From Xestospongia bergquistia (lineage: Eukaryota > Porifera > Demospongiae > Haplosclerida > Petrosiidae): DNA of 64,000 bases. Below the pieces are notes generated by a model. It was not told the DNA's origin. It did not search any database and worked only from the letters and a program-made list of their open reading frames with translations. Positions within the stretch are counted from its first letter, which is position 1, and every line of letters starts with the position of its first letter. The translations under genes and the position numbers were made by a program. Positions 26,356-36,940 of this stretch are shown here, one piece after another. The stretch covers positions 16,148,446 to 16,212,445 of the forward strand of contig OZ014411.1 of the NCBI GenBank assembly GCA_963965975.1. Reading direction: 5' to 3'.

Positions 26356-27328
26356 ATTGAGCTGACATATTCAGGTGCTCTTGATAAGGAGTTAGAGGAA
26401 GTCATGTTATCATGTGATCACTATGGACCTCATATCACTAAATTATATCCAATACAAAGTGCTACATAATTCCATGCTTTGGGTATGTCATCGCAGACAA
26501 CTATATGCTAGAAAACAACAAAAAAGGACTCAGGGTGTGTCCTGTGTGACATCTTTGGGTTAGTAAGGTGAGGTTAATGGAGTTATTTAATTATTGTTTT
26601 ATTATAGTGGTAGATATTCTGTTTAAATCAATTAAGCTCCAACTGATAATGTTCTAATTGAATGAGATAACACTACAGTTACTAAGACAGTAACAATCAT
26701 ACAAATCAGTAGTTATTATGAGGTCAGAGGTGAAAGGTCATGTTATAATAATATCAATTTTATTATAATAGGCCCAGATATTTCATCTACTTAAAGTTAA
26801 TATACAGTCAATTATTAAAATAGCTGTTGAACCAGTAAATCTCATCAGAATTACCTAAAATATTAGATAGATTAAGGAAATTAACATAAGCTATCCTTTA
26901 CTTGTTACAAATGTCAGTAATATATTATGACAACAATACATGTATGTGTGTTTAGGTAGAGGAGAGTGATAAGCATGTGATATTAGGAACAGGAGAACTA
27001 TACTTGGATTATGTGATACATAATTTGTGTAAAATGTATTCTGACATTGATAAACTCTTCCCTCTCGTAATGAAAGAGTTATGTCCTTATCATTAGATAC
27101 TGAAGTGGCTGATCCAGTAGCTACCTATTGTGAATCAATTGTAGAAATCTCATCTTTAAAATGTTTTGATATGACACCAAACAAGAGGTAACCCCTGTTA
27201 TCATTACTAATTTTTAAAATATATATATATTAACATAGAAAACATTTGACAAAATATGAATAGTTTTATTAGCAACTCATTCTATTTGGGAATTTCTACC
27301 AGACAATACTGATCACAATATTTTAAAT
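26356..27328 (+). pseudogene. EFTUD2: Unprocessed pseudogene of U5 snRNP GTPase EFTUD2/Snu114
   Basis: Four exon-like blocks match the middle of EFTUD2, the GTPase that controls spliceosome activation, in the right order. Block 26356-26563 reads IELTYSGALDKELEE, then FHAL and NYMLE. Block 26772-26935 reads AQIFHLLKVN and IIKIAVEPVN. Block 26956-27187 reads [14 protein letters not shown], then [15 protein letters not shown] and SSLKCF. Block 27269-27328 reads LATHSIWEF. Spacers begin or end with intron-like AG or GT, so this is a genomic duplicate, not a retrocopy. Inactivating changes include a TGA before HLW near 26,550, a frameshift after AVEPVN near 26,845, a TAA near 26,905 and a TAG after an insertion near 27,098. 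The N-terminal GTPase domain and the C terminus are absent. Confidence 0.87.
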
Positions 27329-27990
27329 ACCTATAATTTTGATGCAATTATGTGAGTAGGCAAATGGATGGATGGATTGACGATGGACATATAGATAGTT
27401 GGATATATAAGGTAATTATATAGTAGTGATGTCATATGTGCATTGATCATTACATATTAACTAAGATACATAATATTGTATTTGTATTTTTGTTCTAGAG
27501 ATATTGTTAATGGTACAGGTAATGGTACACCCTCTCCCAAGATTTATAGTCCTAATATTTTGTTATAATTACTAATAAAGTGACTGTTACAACATGTATC
27601 AACTCAATAGGTCAATATCATTGTTATGACAACACTATATATTATCTCTAATCATGAAATAATTTACATGTACAGTATTCTACATTAAATTATTCATATA
27701 ACATTTAGGTTATGATTGAAGACAGTTAATGTTCTTTAGCCTACCAATCTAAAGACACATCCACCCTGTACCCACTGAAATCTCATTGAAGATCCATTGA
27801 TTGTATTAAGATGTTATACTCATGTTTTCAGGTATGTAGGCAAGACTAATTCTCATAATTTGAAGTCTTTGTTATTTCATTCCAGATGTCCTGTAGTCTT
27901 TGAAATTCTTTTAAGAATTTTAACAGTTTATTTATTAGTCTCTTCTATAATTCCATTAGAACATGCAACAATTCAACATAATCCTATCAC
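27329..27990. other. Spacer after the EFTUD2 pseudogene
   Basis: AT-rich DNA with a short open frame at 27,797-27,997 that has no recognisable domain. It may hold more of the decayed pseudogene, but I could not align it. Confidence 0.4.
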
Positions 27991-29000
27991 CTCTTAATAT
28001 TCAATCTGTTGTAATATGATCCATGCTAATCCCATGACATGTACACCCCTCTTATTGCCCAAGCTGTTGTAATAGGATCCAAGCTAGTTCCAAACTGTTG
28101 TAATATGATCCATAGTACTATTATCATCTCCCTCCCCCTTTGTTTGTTCAGCTGTTTGACACCGTCCTTCCTCTTCTGTGTACACCCCTCTTAATACCCA
28201 AGCTGTTGTAGCATGATCCATTGTGCTATTATCTTCCTCCCTCTTTTTTTGTTTAGCTGTAGTGACAGTGTCCTTCCTCTTTTATCTATTTGACATGTAC
28301 ACACCTCTTAATGCTCAAGCTGTTATAATATGATCCAAGCTAGTCCTGTGCAATGTACACACCTCTTAATGCCAAAGCTCTTGTAATGTGATCTAGGCTA
28401 GTCCCATGACAAGTACATACCTCTTAATCCCCAACCTCTCATAATATGATTCAACCTAGTCCTATGACATGTACATACCTTTCATTACTCTACTACAAAA
28501 TGTCTTGTATTATATTGCATTGTACATTATAGAGTTTTTGTTCAATTATAGTTCTATCTTGTGTTATTATTTTCTGTGACTATTATAAACAACTCTGGTA
28601 CTTATAATGACTTTTAGTTCGTAGTAGTTCCTATGTATGTTATCTTACACATCCATCTCCTAAGACAGTTCTGTAACACTTATTGTTTAGGTTTAATGAT
28701 CACTAGTAGTGATAATCTGATGTACATTAACTGATGACTACTGTAAGTTATATCTATTATAATAATATGGACAATCCTGTACTAAATATGCATTTTAATT
28801 GTTTATAGGGAGTTTGATCTACTATATAGGTGTACATAATGTTGAGGTTCTCTAATAACTTAGCTTTAAGTTTCATCTATTAATTTGACAATCTTGTGCT
28901 AAACTATTAACTTTAGTTCTATAGTGAGACATTGATAACTGGACTGAAGAAAGTCTAGTGAGGTTTTCTACTATCTACTCTATGTAAGATTGATCTTTTA
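27990..29000. repeat. Degenerate tandem repeat and segmental repeat, related to 36.9-40.0 kb
   Basis: From 27,990 to 28,490, units of about 60-70 bp share TAATATGATCCAAGCTAGTCC, CATGACATGTACA and CCTCTTAAT. From 28,490 to 29,000 the sequence resembles 37,795-37,945 and then 39,715-40,000 in the same orientation (shared GTGAGACATTGATAACTGGA and GATGACTACTGTAA). It looks like an old segmental duplication of noncoding DNA. Confidence 0.75.
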
Positions 29001-29298
29001 TATATCTTTGTAAATTCTAACTAGTTAAATGTGTTATGTGAAAGTAACACAAGCAAAATAAAAGAAAAAATTATAATAGCTCTTATTCTTACTATTCACT
29101 CTTTAAAATTACTGTATATAGCAGTAATAATTAGAACAAGAATGAGAATTTTGTAATAAAGTCTCATTTCCATATCATAGATCGATCCTGATGCCCTATC
29201 ATAAAGATTGTATGAAAAAAGTCTTATTTCCAATCCTTATGTTTCATTTCATGTATAGAAACTGAGAGATACTTCAAAATTTAAATCTCATGTTTTAG

Positions 29299-31047
29299 AT
29301 TATCCAAACTTGAAGAAGAGAACTATCAAATATCCAATCCTCCCTCATCAGAAATAAAGGAGCAGTGAAAACAAGCTAGAGCACTTATTTAAGATGTAGA
29401 AACTAAAACTAGAGAAGTTAAAATAATGAGAGAACACTTATAGAGAACAGAACAAAGTGGAAGTGTCTCTGAGGTAAGTTAACATCAAATTGTGTCTATC
29501 TGGACATATCATACTAGTGTGTTCATTTATCCATTTACATCATGATCCATCCATTGATGATATAAATTAGATGACATTTCACTTATCTATTAATCCATTC
29601 ATCTCTCAATCCATTGATACACTTATGTATGATCCATTAATCAATCTATTCATCCAGTTTTAGCTGGAGGCACTAGAGATTGAAACTGTTTACAGAAATG
29701 TGATGGTTGGAAACAGAGGGCAGTCAGTTGTCAACAACTTAAAATAGAGGAAGGTCAGAAGTAATTAAAAGATCTTCAAGATGTTAGCGTTAAAATGGAA
29801 ACTGACCGAGATTAGAGAGAACACAGACACTGGAATGTAATGCTCAATTATTGGAAGCTTGTGATCCTAAAACTATGCAAAATTACATAAAGAGGTAATT
29901 GTCTCTTTTCAACCATCCATTCATGCACTACATTCATTCTTCTATTCAAGTACCCATCCATCCATTTATCCATCTCTCTATCTATCTATTTATCCATGCA
30001 ATCATCCATGTACCAATCATCTGTCTATGTACTCATCTCTAATGTACATATAATATATATAATATTATATCATATAATATTATATTATATGTACATTAGA
30101 GAATGTACATATAATATAATATTATATTATATCTACATTAGAGAATTTACATATAATATATATAATATATTATATAATATTATATTATATGTACATTAGA
30201 GAATGTACATATAATATAATTTTATATGTAATATGTACATTCTCTGATTGATATACTCGCCTATCTATCCATTAATCCATCTATCTATCCATTACATACA
30301 TCCATTCAACAGGTGGATTCTCTTAGCAACAAACTCAAAGAGAAGGACGAAGAAATTACAAAACTTCAAGAATCCCTCCAATTCCATTCTGAGGGTAGCA
30401 GAGGACTCCAACAACATCTTGATGTAGTACTAAACAGCTTTAACAAATTGACTCAAGAATTGATAAATATAAAAAACAAAAGAGACACAGCAAAAGAGAA
30501 TTTGAAACGGCTCAAAATAAATTATGAGAAAGACTACAGCTCATACAAACACAAGATGATGCAGCTATCACTATGTTCTATACGAGTTTGAAGCAGACAG
30601 AAGATGATGTACTATTGATGATAAAAGGTGAAGAGTACAAGGCTAAAAGACAAAAGTGTAGTGAATTGAATCAACATTTAGAACAAGAGAGAGATGACTT
30701 AGCTTTGGAACTCTGTCAAAAAAATGATATTATTGATAGTCTACACAAGCAAGTCCAGTTGTGGAAGGGGAAAAGACTGTACCCACAATGAGGGACATAC
30801 CAGTGATTATTCTGGTAAAGATCCTTTGAATGACTATAATAAAGTGGGGAGTGGCTCCAATGACAGAGAGGTGGAGCAACATGTGTCATATGCAATCAAT
30901 TGTCCAAAACCTAAACCAATAAGCAATTTTTCCATGGGGTCAACGGATTTCTTACCTCCAACGATAGCCAAGATTTGGATTACTCAAAACAATACTGAAG
31001 TGTTACCCTTGTCTGGTGATCCCATTTTGACAACACGAATGACATAA
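29299..31047 (+). pseudogene. Broken coiled-coil protein gene
   Basis: Coding-like exons have intron-type borders but inactivating changes. Exon 29299-29472 (starts LSKLEEENYQ, ends before GTAAGT) contains TGA, TAA and TAG in frame. Exon from 29,659 (LEALEIETVYRN) soon meets TAG. The 30,313-30,590 piece (DSLSNKLKEKDEEITKLQES) shifts frame into 30,582-30,788 (LKQTEDDVLL...EQERDDLALELCQK), then into a tail ending at a stop at 31,047. The charged heptad pattern indicates a long coiled coil. I do not recognise the family. It may be a dead duplicate, or an active gene with sequence errors, but three stops in one exon favour decay. Confidence 0.65.
30036..30245. repeat. AT-rich nested palindromes
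   Basis: Segments such as GTACATATAATAT and its complement ATATTATATGTAC alternate several times, joined by TAGAGAATGTACAT. Long hairpins are possible. The block lies in the spacer before the 30,313 coiled-coil piece, flanked by ATCCAT-rich simple sequence (29,515-29,660 and 29,930-30,310). Confidence 0.85.
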
Positions 31048-31319
31048 CTTTAAAACTTCGAACCTTTTCCATTTTCATTGTAGAATTTCTAATTTATTTT
31101 TGGCAAAATTGCTTTAAATTTTTTGGAAGAATTTAGAAATCTAGTAATACATTTTGTAGATAACAAATTGTTAGCTAAATTATTATCTTATACTGATTAA
31201 GATGAGGAGGGTTATTATAAAAAATATAGAATCACTGTAGAAAAGTTGTTTTTTGGAATTCTAGCTCCAGGCAGTTAGATAGGAGACATCTGTGATAAAG
31301 ACATATTAACAATGAAATA

Positions 31320-31700
31320 GATACAGCATCTTGAACATTTAAGATTGCTAGCATACTATTAAGTGTAATGGTATAATAATGAAAATCATCTTGAAATTTC
31401 AAGATACAAAAATATTTAATTAGAATGTGACTAACATGTCTAAATTATCTTGAACTTTCAAGATAACTAGCATACAGAAAAGTATAATGGTAGAACAATG
31501 AAAAGCATCTTGAAATTTCAAGATACCAAACTAGAGTCTAGAATGAAGCAAACATGTCTAAATTATCTTAAAATTTCAAGATTGCTAGTATAGTACTAAG
31601 TGTAACAGTAAAATAATAAAAAGCATCTTGAAATTCAAGAAATCAAACTATGAAGTTAGAATGTGAAAAGCATGTCTAAAATATATTGAAATTTCAAAAC
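31320..31700. repeat. 60-bp array of palindromes (TCTTGAAATTTCAAGA)
   Basis: The palindrome or a close variant occurs at about 31,327, 31,387, 31,447, 31,507, 31,564, 31,625 and 31,684, i.e. every 57-61 bp. The spacers alternate between two types (GCTAGCATA...GTGTAATGGTA and TTAGAATGTGA...AACATGTCTAAA), giving a 120-bp higher-order unit. The core GAAATTTC equals two inverted heat-shock-element half sites, but this may be coincidence. Confidence 0.9.
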
Positions 31701-31814
31701 AGCACACTGTGATGTTTAAAGTAAACAATCTCTATTGATAACTAATCTAAAATTATGTTATGATCTTGATACTCAGACTTATATTTATATACATATTAAT
31801 GTGAAAAGACTTAC

Positions 31815-31931
31815 TTCAGCGGCTGTGCTTACATCTTCACACTCATTTCTAGTATCTTCTTCCGATGTTGTCTTTTTCATCAACTTCTCAACTTTAGTCT
31901 TATTTGAAAATGATTCAACACTGTCGTTCAT
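31815..31931 (-). CDS. Possible first coding exon of an unrecognised gene
   Basis: ATG at 31929-31931 (minus) opens 39 codons rich in Glu, Lys, Ser and Thr (MNDSVESFSNKTKVEKLM), ending exactly at a strong GTAAGT donor. There is an in-frame stop just upstream. I found no convincing partner exon at lower coordinates, where the next region belongs to a plus-strand pseudogene. It could be an orphan exon. Confidence 0.35.
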
Positions 31932-32013
31932 CTTTCAATAAGTAGGCAACATAACCTACAAAATCATGAGAATTATTAGTAAAATTTTGTTTAAAAGTAT
32001 ACATCTGTTAGTA

Positions 32014-32160
32014 CCTAGTGAAGAGTCCATATAAAGTATGCAATCCCCTTTCTCAGTCAACTTATTAGTGAGTTTATAAAAATTGTTTTCATCACTGAAG
32101 ATATTGTCAATCTCCATTGATGGCAATTGTCCATTAACGTGATGAGCAGCAATACTGGTT
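32014..32160 (-). pseudogene. Coding-like fragment of unknown origin
   Basis: The minus strand is open for about 45 codons with a protein-like composition (HHVNGQLPSMEIDNIFSDE, then NKLTEKGDCILYMD) and then enters a possible donor. I cannot assign a family. It may be an upstream exon of the same transcript as the ATG exon at 31,931, or a relic. Confidence 0.3.
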
Positions 32161-32393
32161 TAAGTATCAAACCTTTATAATAAATAAAATAAACAATAAA
32201 TATACAATTTATAACATACTATTTTCAGCTTTAATTATTTATTTGATAAAAGCTACATCCATTGTCAAGAAACTCAAGAAAAGGAGATTGAACATGCTGC
32301 CCATAACATGACTGTGTCTCTTGTCAACCATTTCTGCCATAGTCCTGTACATGACCAAAAGAGTGTCAATTAATATGGGGAGATGAAGTGTTA

Positions 32394-32750
32394 TTAGAGG
32401 ACTACACACCATTCATGTTTCATCCATGGGCAGGATGACAGTGACTTAAGTTCCAACAGTCCAGCCTCAATCTGGGTTTGCTGGATTGCAGCTAAATATG
32501 ATTGAGGTGTTAACCCATCCTTTGCGAGGAAGGCAACAAAGTAGCATAAAAAAGACTCATCAACTGAGAAGGGTTCACATTGGAATACTTGTATATGTAA
32601 GGACCTTCTGAGAAAAAGGTTATAATGTTGTAACAAGACAGGTCATCAGCTAGGGTGTTCATGAGGCTAGATATATGTGAGGCTGTAGTGGTTTGTCTAT
32701 ATGTTGCTTTCAATAAGAATAAAGATCTCAGCAGGTGGATAAGGTACACT
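32394..32750 (-). mobile_element. DIRS/Ngaro-type retrotransposon fragment (RNase H end plus tyrosine recombinase N-terminus)
   Basis: On the minus strand, one frame gives ASHISSLMNTLADDLSCYN, the HIxGxxNxxADxLSR-type end of an RNase H domain, followed by a shift into SVDESFLCYFVAFLAKDGLT and SYLAAIQQTQIEAG. The second part is the SAM-like N-terminal core of a tyrosine recombinase. RNase H followed directly by a tyrosine recombinase is characteristic of DIRS/Ngaro elements. Only about 120 codons survive, across two frames, with no catalytic recombinase residues, so it is a dead fragment. Confidence 0.7.
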
Positions 32751-33766
32751 TGCTAAGAGTAGCGAGAGGCAAGCATGCAATAAGAACTGGAGCAACTACT
32801 GGTTTAAGTATTAAATCTTTGTAATATATATAAATATATTTAAAATATTAAATATACAATTTTTATCACATTACTTTCTGCTTTCATTCTTTATTTACCT
32901 CCACTGTCATATCTCCATTTAGCAGTAACATTGGAACTTCACAAACTTGCTCTTTAACTCTCTTAATTTTTTAACTGTTCACCTGGCATTTAGCAGCTAC
33001 AAAGACAATTCAGCAACTTTAAAGTGCTCTATGCATCCAGGTTTCAAAGACCTCCAAATTTATTACCTTTGCAATTAAATTTTGGGTGACTATCAGTCAT
33101 ATTAGGCTTCACTAAAGTTCCTTCTTCAAACGTTTGATGATATTAATTAGAATGTTGTATTGTGATATGGGAAGTGTAGCAAGAAGAAAGATCATGTTCT
33201 CATCCAGCTGTTTTTTTCTATTAACAGAAAAATAAAACTAAAATACAATTTATAGCAAATTTACTGTCATCATTTATGTTGTAGCACAAGAGTCCCTCCA
33301 CTCTGTTGTTCTCCTCAAGAGGTTCTTCACATATATATTGACATCAATATATAATCTTATTCAACATAATATGCACCTTAAATCAACATTGAAAAATGAA
33401 AGAAGACTAAAGATCAGTTCAATGTTTAATTATACACATAATGTAGAAATCTTTTTTGAATAACTAACATTATTTATTATTATGAAAGTGTAACTACATG
33501 TGACTTAATACCTTATCTTGAGTTGTCATTTTATTACTGAATTCAGTGGTTCTGTTATGCCTGTGAGCTAAATGCTGTGCTAGTTCATCAGTTAGGTCAT
33601 GATAAACACTAATTAAATGATGACTGAAAATATCATATAGATGAGCACATGATTTGTCTTGAATAATTTGATTTAGCACAACCCTATACTAATAGTTTAT
33701 TGTCAGATAAACCACACCTTCCTAGAGAGAAACTGAAAAAGCAACAACACAACAACTTACTACTAG
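32751..33766. other. Intergenic DNA without recognised feature
   Basis: AT-rich sequence. A minus-strand open frame at 33,494-33,679 has no domain that I recognise. Just before 33,767, a plus-strand stretch encoding REKLKKQQHNNLLLG is in another frame from the CAP-Gly exon and may be its decayed or spliced upstream part. Confidence 0.45.
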
Positions 33767-34509
33767 GGGTATCTCCCCTCCAACCAAACCTATAAAAATA
33801 TCCTCGGTGTCGAGAGGAGGCACATCAGTTATAGATACTCAGATACCATAGGATACCAAACTATCAGTTACTGTTCGTATGGGACAAGAGGAAATATCCA
33901 TGTATGTAAAACCTGCCCCTCTCATCAAGTTAATGTTGGTGATAGTATTATTGTAAAGAGACACAATGATAGTTATGATGCTGGAGTTATAAGATATGTG
34001 GGTGTGGAATGGAAAGGAGACAAAATGTGCAGAATTGAATTGCAAGTACCATGTAAGTCTGTATTCCATTTATGAAAAATACCAATCACTTTTTGAATAG
34101 TATAATAAAAACTAGAACAAAAGGAAGGAATTCAATGATTTTAGAAATAACTATTTAGCAAGTAGTATAGCCAAAGTTTGGGTTAAAAATAAGTCTATAA
34201 AGTCAATCCAAAAAGAATATTTAAATAAGTGTCCATTGTTTATATTTATACATTTATTACTATGTTATAGATCCATTACCACACTTATTGATCCATTAAT
34301 ATTGATAAATTTATAGATCTATTACCATGTCTCATACATGTACAATATATCCATTACAACATTTATACATCTATTAATAATTTACCATGCATCCATTGTT
34401 ATTAATCGATTATCTATTTTTAGGGCAAGATGAACAAGGAAAGAACAATGATGGAACACTTAACGATGAAAAAAATATAATATATACATATATGCCTGAC
34501 CTCATATAA
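33767..34509 (+). CDS. CAP-Gly domain coding piece, two exons (partial or relic)
   Basis: Exon 33767-34052 follows a TAG acceptor and ends ...RIELQVP before GTAAGT. Exon 34424-34509 follows TTTTTAG and ends with a TAA at 34507-34509. The joined frame is open. It shows VGDSIIVK, then GVIRYVGVEW, RIEL and, across the junction, a segment ending QGKNNDGTL. This is the CAP-Gly plan, in which the GKNDG motif binds C-terminal EEY/F tails of tubulin or EB proteins; here the motif is GKNNDG, with one extra Asn. A CSYGTRGNIHVCKTC stretch precedes it. I found no ATG exon, and upstream coding-like sequence is out of frame, so it may be the 3' end of a gene or an orphan. Confidence 0.6.
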
Positions 34510-36616
34510 AGTCAAAATTTATACTATAGACCATGTGCTTGAATAGTAACATGCTATTAATAGTACCACAGACTGGTATTAATAGTTGCAAACATTTCTA
34601 ATGTTGTTCTAGTGTTATGTATTATGATGTAAAATCCTCATAATGATATCATACTGCAATTTCCTACTACACTTCAGCATTTGGTATCTCTAACAGAATT
34701 GTAAAGTTACTACCATCCATCATCTTTGTTATTCACTCCTCTCATTTTATGGAACTCCATTCAATAGATGCAGTTCTTGTATTTATTGGTTAATGTTTAG
34801 CTGACAATGAGTATCTTAAAGGAGATGGAACTTTAGCTTAATTCTTTCTCAAGGTATGATGAATTGTTATTAAGCCCACTCTCATTTTAAATGAATTTAT
34901 TTATAAGTTGAATAGTGGAGGTGGCTGAATTAGTGGATGGTGTGGGATTAATAAACGAGCTGTTGACTGACCAATGTCAGAAGTTAATCATGACAAACAG
35001 TTGAAAAACTTATTGAGTTTGGATTCAATCTATTAAACTTTTTATAAGTAAAGTTTATTAATATATCTTTTCTACAATAACCATTATAGTTAACTGATCT
35101 ACCAAAGTCTGAAATCTGATTGGTTGTTCTTCTAAAAGGCGCAAATGTGGCATTGAACTAACCAATAATTTTCTTAATTTCTAATAAAGATCATATTATA
35201 TTGAGCTTATTAAAAATTATTAACATAAGTCTGGTTTGTCTGCTTACTGCAGTAGAAAAACCGGGAAAATGTGTTATAAAAAGTATATCTTCACTTGTGT
35301 CTCGTTTTTCTTACTGGATAACTGAGTTAAACTGACCATCTGGAATGCAGAGAGAAGTGCCCATCATTCTATTTCCTTGAGTGAATCCAGCTATTTAGTA
35401 ACCATATATATATGACAACAATGTCGTTTTACTGTGTGTTATGCCAAATGGACAGTGTAGTACTTATGTGAATTCATGTTTAAAGACAGAGACAGTCAAG
35501 TAAATTTCTTCTTTATATCTCTATGTTCTACTACATAACCACCAGTCTTAACTTTTACACAACAGTTACTAGTTTAGTAACCAGCTTTACCCTTCAAATA
35601 GCTATAGCCTTCATTTTGGCACAACTAACACTAACTACTATAGCCTTTCTTACTGAACAAATAGCTGTTTTAGCCTTCCCCTGACATAGTCCTCAGTTGT
35701 AGTCACTTGGAACAACCAGCCTTCCTTGTTGAACAACTTACAATTCTATTACAAGCATGTATTGGTAGCTTCTTTTCTAACCACTAGTTGTTAGTTTAAT
35801 GACCTGACATCATGATCTTATTTTTCAGTATTTTATCAGTTTCCTTTTTATTCTATAGTAATAAATACAACTCTCTCTGCAAGTTAACTGTTATATCTCT
35901 GTCATCTCTATCAATGATGTCATTGTTATATTGTGGACTGGATTGATCTTTTAAAGAATGCCATAACTACTACTGTTACTGTTGTCTAGTGTCTATGACC
36001 TCCAGTCAAGATACCTTTGATTTTTGCTCACCTCTCATGCAGAAAAATGTAGTAAACATGAATGGAGCCCAACTACAAAGAAAATACACTTTTATTGCAG
36101 CACAAAAAAAGAGAGTCAAAATATTCAGGTCAGAGTAAATGTATGCTATATATGTGTGTGTGAGTGGGGGGGGGGGGGGGGGTGAAGCCTAATCCTGAGC
36201 ATTTTAGCTGTCTGGAGAGATAATTTTTGTCATTAAACATCTGTATAGCCTATTCTAGCTACCTTGTGAGACTCCTTGACTTCTTGTATGAGCCTAATTC
36301 TGTAGTATATTAGCAAAGTCTAGTTCTAGTTCAGTTTTTAAATCAGCCTTCAGTTGGTCATTTTGGCAGCCAAGTAGTAATTTATGCACACAGAAAGCTA
36401 TTATATCAGTGCATTGAGATCATTATGTATTATGTAGAGAGGATTTTGGTGTTGTGATTTAAATACGTACCTAAGCAGAACTAGAATGCTTTGTGCAAAT
36501 CTCTTCCCAGACTGTAAATTTTTTAATGAACCCCACAGCTGATAATAAGCATGGAGACTTAAGTTAAATGGTCCTAGCAACTAGCTTTTATAATACTCAA
36601 CCGCTCATTATATATA

Positions 36617-36652
<36 letters not shown>

Positions 36653-36940
36653 TTCTAACTTACTTTTAAGTCTTATAATTTGTGGTAATATTCAGATATC
36701 CATATGATCAACCTTGTCTATGCAACAAATCTATTATGAGTCCTATAATATGTAATTAAATCAACTCTTGTTGTCCATTATAATATTCCTACATAAATCA
36801 ACTTCTTACAATCATATAAATAGCTTACTGACATATAAATAAACAAACCTTTCATGTATTTTTATACAAATGTCTTATTACTCATACCCTATAATGTCAT
36901 ATAATACAACCTATCTCTGTGACATACTTACACTAACATT
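34510..36940. other. Gene-free stretch with simple repeats
   Basis: No open frame with protein character. A poly-G run lies at about 36,166-36,182 and a CA run at 36,621-36,647. Between 35,560 and 35,800 there is weak repetition of ACTAGTTTAGTAACCAGC- and TAGCCTTC-type words. Confidence 0.5.

Noticed and set aside
31320-31700. Heat-shock promoter
   Set aside because: The palindromes match inverted GAA half sites, but there is no TATA box or start nearby and no gene in position; kept only as a repeat.
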